A stretch of 64,000 bases of DNA from Mesotoga prima MesG1.Ag.4.2 (GTDB lineage: Bacteria > Thermotogota > Thermotogae > Petrotogales > Kosmotogaceae). Below are positions 16,812 through 25,925 of the stretch, piece by piece. The stretch covers positions 372,001 to 436,000 of the forward strand of contig NC_017934.1 of assembly GCF_000147715.2 (NCBI RefSeq), written 5' to 3'. The notes under the pieces are model-generated. The model saw only the letters and a list, made by a program, of their open reading frames with translations. It was not told the origin of the DNA and did no database searches. The position numbers and the translations under genes are program-made. How positions within the stretch are numbered: the stretch's first letter is position 1; every line of letters starts with the position of its first letter.

Positions 16812-18025
16812 TGGTAAAAGCTGACCTTGCAATCTTGAATATTGGGCAGATAGCTTCTCCGAAAAAGGCCGGCCCAATAAGAGGCAAGGAGATGTCCTCT
16901 CTTGAAACACGACACAATATGCATATCGCAATCGAGGGAGGGAAGATATCCTATGTTGGTAGGGAAAACGTGGAGGCGCGTGAGTACATAGATGGAACTG
17001 GACTCGTGGCCATTCCTGGATTTGTAGATAGTCACACTCATATTCCCTTCGTAGGTAGCAGAAGCAAAGAGTTTTTGATGCGACTGTCCGGTAAGAGCTA
17101 CATGGAAATAATGAAGACCGGCGGGGGTATAAGATCAACAGTTAAAGAGGTGAGGAAGGCTTCGGCTTCTGAATTGGTTGCAGAGTCACTTAGACATCTC
17201 GATCGCATGCTTTCCCTCGGAGTCACTACTATCGAAGGAAAAAGCGGCTACGGTCTCGACAAAGAAAATGAATTGAAGCAGCTGAAGGTTTTGAAAACAC
17301 TTGATTCTATTCATCCAGTTGATCTTGTCCCGACTTTTCTTGGTGCGCATGCTGTAGCCGAGGAGTATGAATCGTCGGACAGTTTTCTCTACTCGATGGC
17401 AGAAATGCTCGATGACGTGTCAGAGTATACCGATACAGTCGACATCTTCTGTGAAAATGGTGTCTTTAGTGAGAATCAGTCTAGGTGGTATTTAAAGCGA
17501 GCAAAGGAAAAGGGATTCAAGTTGAAGCTTCACGCCGATGAGCTTTCTGCGTCTGGAGGCGGAAGACTGGCAGTTGAGTTGGGGGCGCTTTCGGCAGACC
17601 ATTTGATTTCTGCCGACGATGGGACCTTGGAGCTCTTATCGAATAGCAATACGGTTGCAACGATCCTGCCGGGAACTTCCTTCTTTCTTAACGAGGCCTT
17701 TGCAAAGGGGAGGGAGCTCGTTGACCGTGGCGCCATAGTTGCACTGGCATCGGACTTCAATCCAGGTTCATGCAATATTTATGATCCCTTTTTCATAATC
17801 TTTCTAGCTGTTTCCCGTTGCGGTTTGTCTGTAGAAGAGGCAATAATCGCGTATACTGTGAACGGCGCTAAAGCCTTGTGCCTTGAGGATAGAAAAGGGA
17901 GGATCGAGGCAGGATTCGATGCCGACCTTGTTCTGATAAAGGCCGGTGATTACAGCGAAATAGTATACAACTTTTCCAGGAACATTGTAAGCGGAGTAAT
18001 AAAGAGCGGAAAAAGGGTAAGATGA
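16811..18025 (+). CDS. hutI: Imidazolonepropionase
   Basis: A 404-residue amidohydrolase. G-F-V-D-S-H-T-H-I-P near 70-79 supplies the metal-binding His pair, K-L-H-A-D-E near 238 the next His, and A-L-A-S-D-F-N-P-G near 310 the catalytic Asp. HutI opens 4-imidazolone-5-propionate to N-formimino-L-glutamate, the substrate of the ftcD product encoded immediately before it. hutH and hutU are not in the window, so the rest of the pathway must lie elsewhere or the pair serves another route. Confidence 0.94.
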   Translation: MVKADLAILNIGQIASPKKAGPIRGKEMSSLETRHNMHIAIEGGKISYVGRENVEAREYIDGTGLVAIPGFVDSHTHIPFVGSRSKEFLMRLSGKSYMEIMKTGGGIRSTVKEVRKASASELVAESLRHLDRMLSLGVTTIEGKSGYGLDKENELKQLKVLKTLDSIHPVDLVPTFLGAHAVAEEYESSDSFLYSMAEMLDDVSEYTDTVDIFCENGVFSENQSRWYLKRAKEKGFKLKLHADELSASGGGRLAVELGALSADHLISADDGTLELLSNSNTVATILPGTSFFLNEAFAKGRELVDRGAIVALASDFNPGSCNIYDPFFIIFLAVSRCGLSVEEAIIAYTVNGAKALCLEDRKGRIEAGFDADLVLIKAGDYSEIVYNFSRNIVSGVIKSGKRVR

Positions 18026-18489
18026 ATATTAGGATTGTTGGTACAGGAAAACCAAAGTCAAATTTCATTGTTGAAGGTGTAGAACAATACAGAAAGTGGC
18101 TTGGTGCTTTTGGAAGAGTTGATCTAGAATATTTCCCGCTTGGTGGGACGACCGCCAGAGAAAGAGAGCAAGTGAAGGAGAGAGAGGGCAGAAGATACTT
18201 GAAAGCTGCAGATTCGCAGGACAAGATTCTGCTTCTTGATGCCCAAGGGGAACAGTACTCCTCGCAGGAGTTTGCACGAATGCTTGAAAAATGGCAAAAT
18301 ATAGGTGTAAGCAATCTGTCTTTCTTTGTAGGAGGACCTTTAGGATTTAGTAATGAGGTCCTTTCTAAGGGCTGGCAGAAACTGTCTTTGTCAAGGATGA
18401 CCTTTACTCACGAAATGGCTGTTCTTATCCTATTGGAGCAGCTTTTTCGGGCATTTGCGATCCTGGGCAACAGACCGTATCATTATTGA
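18022..18489 (+). CDS. rlmH: 23S rRNA (pseudouridine1915-N3)-methyltransferase RlmH
   Basis: A 155-residue SPOUT methyltransferase, full family length. F-F-V-G-G-P-L-G-F and the C-terminal L-L-E-Q-L-F-R-A-F-A-I-L...Y-H-Y form the knotted SAM site. It methylates N3 of pseudouridine 1915 in helix 69 of 23S rRNA on the 70S ribosome. The ATG overlaps the hutI stop by 4 bp. Confidence 0.95.
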   Translation: MNIRIVGTGKPKSNFIVEGVEQYRKWLGAFGRVDLEYFPLGGTTAREREQVKEREGRRYLKAADSQDKILLLDAQGEQYSSQEFARMLEKWQNIGVSNLSFFVGGPLGFSNEVLSKGWQKLSLSRMTFTHEMAVLILLEQLFRAFAILGNRPYHY

Positions 18490-18509
18490 TCTGGAGGTGC
18501 AAATCAGAA

Positions 18510-19877
18510 GTGGAAGACCCTACTAGTAGCGGGGATCCTGTATCGATTTTATTGAATCTGTTATTGCTTGGCTTTCTTCTTTATCTTTCGGGTGTCTTCT
18601 CTGGAACAGAAACTGCTCTTATGTCAATGGGTAAATTAAAACTCCGTGACCTTGTCGATAGCAAAGAAAAGCGATTCAGCAAGTCGGTGAAGTTTTTTGT
18701 TCAAAACCCGAATTCAGTTCTCACAGCAATTCTCGTGATGAACAATGTTGTCAACATACTGTCTTCGTCACTTGCAACCTTGCTTGCATTGCAGGTTCTT
18801 CCAGATAACTCGGCCGGAGTTGCCGCAGCTTTAGTGACGGGCATTATGACCTTTCTCATTCTCATCTTTGGAGAAATTACACCCAAAATCTATGCGCGTG
18901 AGAATTCCGAGCGTTTATTCAGAAGAACAATCACCTTTATATCGGCAATCACGATTGTCTTGAAACCAATATTGTGGTTATTATTGCGGATTTCGAGTTT
19001 CTTTATAGTAATTATCGGTGGGAAAAAGGCCGAATTCGCACCTTTCATAACTGAAGACGAAATAAAATCTGCAGTAGATGCGGGGCATAAGGAAGGGGTT
19101 CTTCAGTCGGAAGAGAGAATGATTATGAAGAGAACTCTGGAGCTGAAAGATATATCGGTGAAGGAGATCATGACGCCCAGAGTCGAAATCGTTGCTCTTG
19201 AGGAAGAACAACCGCTGATAGATCTGATGGAACTCGTGCAATCCGAAGGATACTCTAGATATCCGATTTACAGGGAGAATATCGATAGGATTGTGGGTGT
19301 TTGCTATGCTAAAGATCTTCTGAACTTCATTCTCGACAGAAAGGACAACGATGTCCTCCAGACGATCCGTGTCGAAGAGATTATGAGGTATCCATATTTT
19401 GTTCCTGAGACGAAGAAGGTTGACGATCTTCTTAGGGAGTTCAAAGAGAAGAAGAATCATCTCGCAGTTGTTATAGATGAGTATGGAGGAACTGCCGGTA
19501 TCATTACCATGGAAGATGTCATCGAAGAGCTTACGGGTGAAATACTGGACGAATATGATGAAGAGTCAGAAGAGATAATGATAGAGAGATTGGGAGAGAG
19601 AGAATACATAGTTGATGGAATGACTCCGATAAACGATATTGAGAGAGAACTGGAACAGCCATTTCCTGAAACGGAGTTCGAGACAATTGGCGGTTACCTG
19701 CTAGAAGTTCTTGAGAGATTTCCGGAAGTGGGAGAAAAGATTATCGTAGACGGATTCACTTTCGAAGTTCTTGCTGCGGGAAAGAACAAAGTTGAGAAAA
19801 TCAGGCTAATTGTAGACAGGAGGAGCGTTGATGATAGACAGATTGGAGGAGAAGGCACTAATACAGAAAGCTATTGA
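18510..19877 (+). CDS. CNNM/CorC-family transporter with CBS domains
   Basis: About 455 residues from GTG 18510, chosen because GGAGGTG lies 10 nt upstream; a TTG at 18486 is open but lacks a site. Order: DUF21/CNNM domain with G-x-F-S-G-T-E-T-A-L and three to four membrane helices (about 10-170), a CBS pair (about 205-325, opening V-K-E-I-M-T-P-R-V), and a CorC_HlyC domain (about 345-430). Such proteins act in Mg2+ or Co2+ efflux or homeostasis. The tail overlaps cdd by 47 bp. Confidence 0.88.
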   Translation: MEDPTSSGDPVSILLNLLLLGFLLYLSGVFSGTETALMSMGKLKLRDLVDSKEKRFSKSVKFFVQNPNSVLTAILVMNNVVNILSSSLATLLALQVLPDNSAGVAAALVTGIMTFLILIFGEITPKIYARENSERLFRRTITFISAITIVLKPILWLLLRISSFFIVIIGGKKAEFAPFITEDEIKSAVDAGHKEGVLQSEERMIMKRTLELKDISVKEIMTPRVEIVALEEEQPLIDLMELVQSEGYSRYPIYRENIDRIVGVCYAKDLLNFILDRKDNDVLQTIRVEEIMRYPYFVPETKKVDDLLREFKEKKNHLAVVIDEYGGTAGIITMEDVIEELTGEILDEYDEESEEIMIERLGEREYIVDGMTPINDIERELEQPFPETEFETIGGYLLEVLERFPEVGEKIIVDGFTFEVLAAGKNKVEKIRLIVDRRSVDDRQIGGEGTNTESY

Positions 19878-20223
19878 GGCTAAGGAGCGATCATACTCCC
19901 CTTACTCGAAATTTCCCGTTGGTGCGGCTCTACTTACCGAAGAAGGCCGAGTTTTCGTAGGAACCAATGTTGAAAATAGTTCGTACGGACTATCTATGTG
20001 CGCAGAGAGGTCGGCCATCGTCTCGGCTGTTTCAAATGGGTACAGGAAGTTCAGAAGTATAGCCATAGTAAGTGACAGGAAGGAGCCGACTTCTCCTTGT
20101 GGAGCCTGCAGGCAGTTTATGGTGGAATTTGGGAACTTTGAAGTGATATTAGTAGGAGAAGAGAATATTAAGAGAACAACTACATTTGAGTTGCTGCCGA
20201 TGCATTTTGAGATGGAGAAGTGA
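19831..20223 (+). CDS. cdd: Cytidine deaminase
   Basis: A 130-residue tetrameric-type cytidine deaminase. Y-S-P-Y-S-K-F-P-V-G-A-A-L near the N-terminus, C-A-E-R-S-A (zinc Cys and catalytic Glu) and P-C-G-A-C-R-Q (two zinc Cys) are intact. It deaminates cytidine and deoxycytidine to the uracil nucleosides. AGGAGG lies 6 nt before ATG 19831. It fits the nucleoside-salvage genes elsewhere in the window: importer, uridine kinase and pyrimidine phosphorylase. Confidence 0.95.
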   Translation: MIDRLEEKALIQKAIEAKERSYSPYSKFPVGAALLTEEGRVFVGTNVENSSYGLSMCAERSAIVSAVSNGYRKFRSIAIVSDRKEPTSPCGACRQFMVEFGNFEVILVGEENIKRTTTFELLPMHFEMEK

Positions 20224-20224
20224 A

Positions 20225-20761
20225 ATGGAGCGTTCAGTTGGAGAAGAGAGGATTTTTTCAGGAAGAATTCTGGGGCTTGAAAGACATACAGTAATTTTGC
20301 AGGATGGAAGTCTAGCTCTCAGAGAGGTGGTTAGGCATCCCGGGGCCGTCGCGATTGTCGCATTTGTCAGTGAGCAGTTGCTTCTTGTAAGGCAGTTCCG
20401 ATTTCCGGTTCAGAAGTACATGCTTGAAATACCGGCTGGAAAGCTTGATGCGGGCGAGAGACCTGAAGATTGTGCTAGAAGAGAGTTGCTTGAGGAAACT
20501 GGCTACGTACCAAGATTTCTGCACAAATTGATTACAATAGAAACCTCTCCGGGCTTTTCCGATGAGATAATTCACATATATGTTGGTGAAGTAGAGAAGT
20601 CTCAGGAGCCGTGTCCCGATGAGGGGGAATTTGTTGAGCCGGTTCTGGTTGATTCTAAAGAGGTTGTAAAGATGATAATTGGTGGTCAAATTACCGATAG
20701 CAAGACGGTTTCTGGTATTTTGCTCGCTTTTGCTGGAAGGGAAAGTGATAAGTATGATTAG
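20225..20761 (+). CDS. Nudix hydrolase, ADP-ribose pyrophosphatase type
   Basis: 178 residues from ATG 20225, two bases after the cdd stop. The Nudix box is complete: G-E-R-P-E-D-C-A-R-R-E-L-L-E-E-T-G-Y at about 78-95. V-R-Q-F-R-F-P-V just before it and the overall length match ADP-ribose pyrophosphatases of the NudF type. The expected reaction is ADP-ribose to AMP plus ribose 5-phosphate; substrate choice is inferred. Its stop overlaps the gltX start by 8 bp. Confidence 0.9.
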   Translation: MERSVGEERIFSGRILGLERHTVILQDGSLALREVVRHPGAVAIVAFVSEQLLLVRQFRFPVQKYMLEIPAGKLDAGERPEDCARRELLEETGYVPRFLHKLITIETSPGFSDEIIHIYVGEVEKSQEPCPDEGEFVEPVLVDSKEVVKMIIGGQITDSKTVSGILLAFAGRESDKYD

Positions 20762-22202
20762 AGTTAGATTTGCTCCAAGCCCAACCGGATACCTCCATGT
20801 TGGAGGAGCTAGAACTGCGCTGTTCAACTACTTGTTTGCAAGGCACTACGGTGGAAAGCTTGTTCTCCGTGTAGAGGACACCGATATTTCCAGATCCACC
20901 AAGGAATATGAGGATCAGCTAATGGAGTCGCTTCTGTGGCTTGGTATAACATGGGATGAGGGTCCAGATGTCGGTGGCGCTTTTGGCCCATACAGACAAA
21001 GTGAGAGAGGCCCTATTTACAGGGAAATGATCGGGGATCTGCTCCAAAGGGGACAGGCTTATGAAGTCCATGCCTATCCTGAAGAGATAGAGGAACTGCA
21101 TGACAAATTGCTATCAGAAGGGAAGGCGCCACACTATGATCAAGAGATGCTTGAGGCCTTCAACACTGATGAAAGAATCTCTGAGTTCGAATCCAAAGGG
21201 TTGAGACCTGTCGTTTTTTTCAAGATGCCTCGGAAAGAGTACAGACTTCCAGATTTGATAAAGGGTGAAGTAGTCTTTAAGGAGGGAGCAATTGGAGATT
21301 TTGTGATTATGCGCTCCAACGGTCAACCTATCTATAACTTCGCTGTAGTGGCGGACGACATCACAATGGAGATCTCGCACGTGATACGGGGAGACGACCA
21401 CCTTTCCAATACTCTAAGGCAACTTGCACTCTATGAAGCCTTTGGAGCTCCAATACCCTCCTTTGCCCATGTTTCGATGATCCTTGGACCTGATGGAAAG
21501 AAACTAAGTAAAAGACATGGCGACACTTCGGTTGAGCAGTTCAGAGAAAGGGGCTTTTTGCCTGAGGCCTTCTTCAATTTCCTTACACTGCTTGGCTGGT
21601 CACACCCGGACGGTAAAGAGATTCTGAATCACGAAGAGATTGTAGAGAGTTTCTCCATTGAAAGGGTCAACACAAGCGCTGCAATATTTGATGAGGCGAA
21701 AGCCAAGTGGATGAACGGGGTTTACATTCGCGAATCTGATCTTGAAAGAATAACCGATTTGGCAGTCCCCTTTATCATTCAATCGAAATTGATGACTGCA
21801 GAAGATGCCGTTGCCAATAGAAAATGGCTGAAAAGAGCAGTTGATTCCGTTCGAAAGGGTGTGGAAACACTCTCCGAAATACCGGATAAGATGAGGCTAT
21901 ATTTCGAAGATCCTCAGGTGACTTTTTTCACTCCTTCCAACGATGTTGAAAAGGGTGTTTATAAAGCTTTGGAAGCTTTCAAAGAACGAGTCGAGTATCT
22001 TGATTCATGGAACAACGATGAAATAATTGGTACAATAAGAGGCATTCTCAAAGATCTGAAACCGGACAGAAAGGCTTTCTATATGACCCTGAGAAAAATA
22101 CTCACATCTGTCGAAGAGGGGCCCGAATTAGTAGATATTATTTTTCTCCTGGGAAGGAACAAGACTCTCAACAGGCTCCAGCGAGCAATCAACTCTATAT
22201 AG
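20754..22202 (+). CDS. gltX: Glutamate--tRNA ligase
   Basis: A 482-residue class I synthetase started at ATG 20754, because the family begins M-I-R-V-R-F-A-P-S-P-T-G. The HIGH motif is H-V-G-G and the KMSKS motif K-L-S-K-R. Many Thermotogota lack or duplicate Gln-tRNA routes, so this enzyme may be discriminating or may mischarge tRNA-Gln; sequence alone does not decide. It closes the plus-strand run and is followed by an intrinsic terminator. Confidence 0.96.
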   Translation: MIRVRFAPSPTGYLHVGGARTALFNYLFARHYGGKLVLRVEDTDISRSTKEYEDQLMESLLWLGITWDEGPDVGGAFGPYRQSERGPIYREMIGDLLQRGQAYEVHAYPEEIEELHDKLLSEGKAPHYDQEMLEAFNTDERISEFESKGLRPVVFFKMPRKEYRLPDLIKGEVVFKEGAIGDFVIMRSNGQPIYNFAVVADDITMEISHVIRGDDHLSNTLRQLALYEAFGAPIPSFAHVSMILGPDGKKLSKRHGDTSVEQFRERGFLPEAFFNFLTLLGWSHPDGKEILNHEEIVESFSIERVNTSAAIFDEAKAKWMNGVYIRESDLERITDLAVPFIIQSKLMTAEDAVANRKWLKRAVDSVRKGVETLSEIPDKMRLYFEDPQVTFFTPSNDVEKGVYKALEAFKERVEYLDSWNNDEIIGTIRGILKDLKPDRKAFYMTLRKILTSVEEGPELVDIIFLLGRNKTLNRLQRAINSI

Positions 22203-22204
22203 AC

Positions 22205-22233
22205 AAAGAGGCCAATCAAGGCCTCTTTTTATT
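22205..22233. terminator. Terminator between convergent gltX and the nucleoside permease
   Basis: AAAGAGGCC (22205-22213) pairs with GGCCTCTTT (22220-22228) over a 6-nt loop, followed by TTTATTT. On the plus strand this is a strong terminator for gltX. On the minus strand the hairpin is followed by the short run TTTGTCT, so it may also end the nucleoside transporter operon. Confidence 0.85.
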
Positions 22234-22235
22234 TG

Positions 22236-23195
22236 TCATGAATCCTTTTCATAAGGTGTACCGGAAGCTGCAGGAGACCGTGTCTTCCCAATGAATCCTC
22301 CGACTACTATCAGCGTAACCACAAACGGAAGCATATTGAAAAGAGGTTTTACGCTGGACGAAACAGAGACTATAGAGCTGCTCTGTAGCTGAAGATTCAT
22401 TGCTTCCGCAGCGCCAAAGAGAATTGCGGCCCACATGGCTCCAACGGGATTCCAGTTACCCAGTATCATCGCGGCAAGCGCAATAAACCCTCTTCCGTGA
22501 ATCATATTTTCGACGAATCTTCCAAGCTCTCCGACTGAAAGAAAAGCTCCGGCTAGGCTTGCAAAAACGCCACTCATAAGAACACCGAAATATCTGATCT
22601 TGAAAACATTTATTCCAAGAGTATCGGCAGCTTCGGGGTTTTCTCCGACAGCTCTCATTCTAAGCCCAAGGGGAGTCTTGTACATCAAGAACCAGCTGGC
22701 GATTACAGCGATAATGGCTAGGTAAGTAAAGGGACTCATAGAACCAAAAATATCTCCGATAAAGGGAATCTCACTTAGCCAGCCAGCATCAAGATATGGC
22801 ACGCGGCCAATGAAGTCTGTTTGACCCTCGTTACCAAAGATAGGAATCATCAAGAATGAAGTTGTGCCTTGTGCAATTATTACAAGAGCGGTAGCACTTA
22901 CAATCTGGTTTGCAGACCACCTTATACTTGCCCACGCATGAAACCAAGTAAAGCCAGTACCGATAATTACTGCCATCAGAACCCCGAGCCAGGCATTTCC
23001 GGTTATTAGAGTGAAAACTATCGAAGTAAAGGCTCCCATTAGCATGATGCCTTCGAGCGCAATGTTTGTAACTCCCGTGATTTCACTATAAGTTCCTCCG
23101 AGAGCAGCAAAGATTAAAGGAGTCGCAGAGAGCAGCGTTAGTTTATAGAACAAGGGGTTGACCAGAATTGCAAAGATCGCTTCGATCCAGCTCAT
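22236..23195 (-). CDS. Nucleoside ABC transporter permease (NupQ-like)
   Basis: A 319-residue branched-chain-type (BPD_transp_2) permease with about eight to ten helices. A-L-G-G-T-Y-S-E-I-T-G-V-T-N-I-A-L-E-G-I near 28-47 is the conserved permease motif, and R-A-V-G-E-N-P-E-A-A near 210 contacts the ATPase. The closest characterised systems are BmpA/NupNOPQ importers of guanosine and other nucleosides. It overlaps the preceding permease by 4 bp. Confidence 0.88.
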   Translation of the reverse strand: MSWIEAIFAILVNPLFYKLTLLSATPLIFAALGGTYSEITGVTNIALEGIMLMGAFTSIVFTLITGNAWLGVLMAVIIGTGFTWFHAWASIRWSANQIVSATALVIIAQGTTSFLMIPIFGNEGQTDFIGRVPYLDAGWLSEIPFIGDIFGSMSPFTYLAIIAVIASWFLMYKTPLGLRMRAVGENPEAADTLGINVFKIRYFGVLMSGVFASLAGAFLSVGELGRFVENMIHGRGFIALAAMILGNWNPVGAMWAAILFGAAEAMNLQLQSSSIVSVSSSVKPLFNMLPFVVTLIVVGGFIGKTRSPAASGTPYEKDS

Positions 23196-24247
23196 ATTGC
23201 AGTCACTCCTTTCTTTCGCTTCCAGGAAATCAGCGTTGATACTATTCTTTCGGCTGCCACGAGGAATATCACTATGCCTTGAATTATCGAAACAATGTCG
23301 TTTGGAATCTGAGCTCGAATTTGCATCGCATTTGAACCGGTTCTTAGGGCAGCTATAAGAAGAGCAGCGAAGATTATTCCAATCGGGTTGTTTCTTCCTA
23401 TAAGCGCAATCGTTATTCCATCAAAGCCTCTTCCCCCAGTGAGTTCTCCAACGAATCGATGAGGTGGAACACCAATAAGGTCGACAATTCCTGCCATTCC
23501 AGCCAGAGCGCCACTTATCGCCATAGTAAGAATTATGCTCTTCCTGATGCTTATACCTCCATACTCTGCAGCATGAGGGTTGAATCCGACTGCCTTCAGC
23601 TTATAGCCTGTTGTAGTCTTTTCAATCAAGATATACATGATTATTGCAACAGCAACAGCAATGAAAATTCCGATGCTGAGTTCAGTCGCTTGAACCTTCA
23701 AGATCACAGGAAGTTTCGACGCCTCCGCAATCTCAGGACTCTTTGGAGTTCCGGAGCCCACGGCGAGAGGCCCAGTTACCATATAAGATGCCAAGTTAGA
23801 AGCAATCCAGTTCAGCATAATCGTTGAGATTACTTCGTGGGCACCAGTGAAGGCTTTGAGAAATCCGGCAATTGAAGCCCAAAAAGCTCCTGCAAGCATT
23901 CCCGCGAGAATAGAAAGAGGGATCGCTATAACTGACGGAATTCCACCGATGTTCATAGCGACCACTGCGCCTATAAGAGCACCCATTGTCATCTGACCTT
24001 CAGCACCTATGTTAAAGACACCTGCTCTGAATCCAAAACCTACGGCGAGACCGGTAAGGATCAGAGGCGTCATCTTCATTATTGTGTCTGCGATAGCTTC
24101 CTGGCTGCCAAAGGCTCCATCAAGCATTATCGCGTAAGCTGTCACTGGATTCTTTCCGATCATGATGATAATTATGGAGGCGATTAGGAGAGCTATCAAA
24201 ACGGAGACGATAGGAACTAGTAAAGCATATATTTTGCCCGTGTTCAT
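23192..24247 (-). CDS. Nucleoside ABC transporter permease (NupP-like)
   Basis: A 351-residue permease of the same superfamily. F-R-A-G-V-F-N-I-G-A-E-G-Q near 72-84 and K-A-V-G-F-N-P-H-A-A-E-Y near 218 are the NupP signatures. It should pair with the downstream permease to make a heterodimeric channel. The ATG overlaps the ATPase stop by 4 bp and its own stop overlaps the next gene by 4 bp, so the three transporter genes are translationally coupled. Confidence 0.88.
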   Translation of the reverse strand: MNTGKIYALLVPIVSVLIALLIASIIIIMIGKNPVTAYAIMLDGAFGSQEAIADTIMKMTPLILTGLAVGFGFRAGVFNIGAEGQMTMGALIGAVVAMNIGGIPSVIAIPLSILAGMLAGAFWASIAGFLKAFTGAHEVISTIMLNWIASNLASYMVTGPLAVGSGTPKSPEIAEASKLPVILKVQATELSIGIFIAVAVAIIMYILIEKTTTGYKLKAVGFNPHAAEYGGISIRKSIILTMAISGALAGMAGIVDLIGVPPHRFVGELTGGRGFDGITIALIGRNNPIGIIFAALLIAALRTGSNAMQIRAQIPNDIVSIIQGIVIFLVAAERIVSTLISWKRKKGVTAI

Positions 24248-25836
24248 GATTCATCACTCCGTTCCCTGACGACTTCGGTCTTCTTGTGGCCCGCCATCAT
24301 AAGGCCAATCTCCTCTCTATTAACTTCATGCGGAGCCACTTCTCCCATTATCTGACCTTCGTAGAAGACAAGTATTCTGTCTGAAAGAGAAAAGATCTCA
24401 TCGAGTTCCATCGAAATCAGCAGCAATGCGATTCCCTTATCCCGCATAGATATCAGCGTCTTATGAATGAACTCTATCGCACCAATATCAAGCCCTCTTG
24501 TTGGCTGAGAGACTACAACCACTTTGGGTTCAATGGGTACTATGCTGATCTCGCGGCCCACTACAACCTTCTGTTGATTCCCTCCGGAGAGATTTCCAGC
24601 AATCATGTTTATATTCTTTGGCCTTATGTCAAAAGTCTCAACAACATCACTTGCGAAGGTCTTGACAGCTTTCAAATTTATGAACCCCTCTTGGGAAAAT
24701 GGTTCTTCATCCTGCTTCCCCAGTATGAGGTTATAATAGACGGGATATTGCATTATCATGCCCCTTTTGTGTCGATCTTCTGGGATGTGTGTCATTCCGG
24801 CCTCTCTAATCTCAAGAGCTGTATGATTTGTCAGATCTTCTCCATTGAGGAAGATTCTTCCCTTTTCAACCTTTCTAAGTCCAGTAATTGCTTCAACTAG
24901 TTCCGTCTGGCCATTTCCCGCGACGCCGGCGATACCAACTATCTCGCCCCGACGAACTACGAAGGATACGCCATTTACGGTGTCGAGATTTCTGTTATCC
25001 TTTACGTGGAGATCTTTTATCTCCAAAACGGTCTCCCCTGCCTTTTTCTCTTCTTTTTCGACTCTGAGGAGGACCTCCCTGCCGACCATCATATTGGCGA
25101 GTTGTCTTGGATTAGTGTCTTTAGTATTGACTTGACCGGTTACCTTTCCCAATCTCATGACCGTAACTCTGTCAGTAATAGCCATTACCTCATTCAATTT
25201 GTGAGTAATGAAGACTATTGTCTTGCCGTTTTCCTTAAGAACAAGGAGTATTTTGAAAAGTTCCTCTGTTTCTTGAGGGGTAAGAACCGCAGTTGGTTCA
25301 TCGAAAATCAAGATCTCTGCGCCCCTATAAAGGATCTTAAGGATCTCAACTCTTTGTTGCATGCCAACTGGAATGTCTTCGATATATGCATCGACATCAA
25401 CGGCCAAGCCGTATTTTTTTGAGAGCTCTATTACTATCTTTCTTGCCCTGCCGGAGTCCATGAATAGCTTCAAGGGTCCTCGCCTAGGTTCAGATCCTAA
25501 GACGACATTTTCGGCTACCGTTTGATTGTCTACAAGCATGAAATGCTGGTGAACCATTCCTATTCCCATATCTATGGCATCTTTCGGCCCGTTGATTATT
25601 GTCTTTCTACCGTTAATAAAAACCTCCCCTTCATCAGGGGTATAAAGTCCATAAAGCTGGTTCATCAGGGTGGTTTTCCCGGCACCGTTTTCACCGACAA
25701 GTGCGTGAATTTCGCCCTTCCTGACTTCAAAATTCACATGATCATTGGCCAAAACAGAAGGGAATTGCTTCACTATGCCTTTCATGGCTACTGCAATACC
25801 AGAGAGATCGAGGTTTTCAACGTAATTCAGGTCCAC
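24244..25836 (-). CDS. Nucleoside ABC transporter ATP-binding protein (NupO-like)
   Basis: 530 residues with two fused ABC ATPase domains, as in sugar and nucleoside importers. The first has Walker A G-E-N-G-A-G-K-T-T; the second has the weaker G-V-A-G-N-G-Q-T-E, usual for the second half of this family, and signature L-S-G-G-N-Q-Q-K. The start is GTG 25834-25836, 7 nt after GGAGG; an ATG 21 nt upstream lacks a site. A hairpin separates it from the binding-protein gene. Confidence 0.9.
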   Translation of the reverse strand: MDLNYVENLDLSGIAVAMKGIVKQFPSVLANDHVNFEVRKGEIHALVGENGAGKTTLMNQLYGLYTPDEGEVFINGRKTIINGPKDAIDMGIGMVHQHFMLVDNQTVAENVVLGSEPRRGPLKLFMDSGRARKIVIELSKKYGLAVDVDAYIEDIPVGMQQRVEILKILYRGAEILIFDEPTAVLTPQETEELFKILLVLKENGKTIVFITHKLNEVMAITDRVTVMRLGKVTGQVNTKDTNPRQLANMMVGREVLLRVEKEEKKAGETVLEIKDLHVKDNRNLDTVNGVSFVVRRGEIVGIAGVAGNGQTELVEAITGLRKVEKGRIFLNGEDLTNHTALEIREAGMTHIPEDRHKRGMIMQYPVYYNLILGKQDEEPFSQEGFINLKAVKTFASDVVETFDIRPKNINMIAGNLSGGNQQKVVVGREISIVPIEPKVVVVSQPTRGLDIGAIEFIHKTLISMRDKGIALLLISMELDEIFSLSDRILVFYEGQIMGEVAPHEVNREEIGLMMAGHKKTEVVRERSDES

Positions 25837-25863
25837 ACGCCCACCTCCATCGTACATGATACG

Positions 25864-25895
25864 AAAGATCGGGAGAGCTTACTCTCCCGATCTTT
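25864..25895. other. 14-bp perfect hairpin between binding-protein and ATPase genes
   Basis: AAAGATCGGGAGAG (25864-25877) and its exact complement (25882-25895) flank a 4-nt loop. A second small hairpin (CACAC/GTGTG, 25901-25914) follows toward the binding-protein gene. On the minus strand only a broken T-run follows, so it is probably an mRNA-stabilising or partial-termination element that lets the binding protein be made in excess of the membrane parts. Confidence 0.7.
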
Positions 25896-25925
25896 GATAT
25901 CACACGGTTGTGTGAAGAGCTTCCA

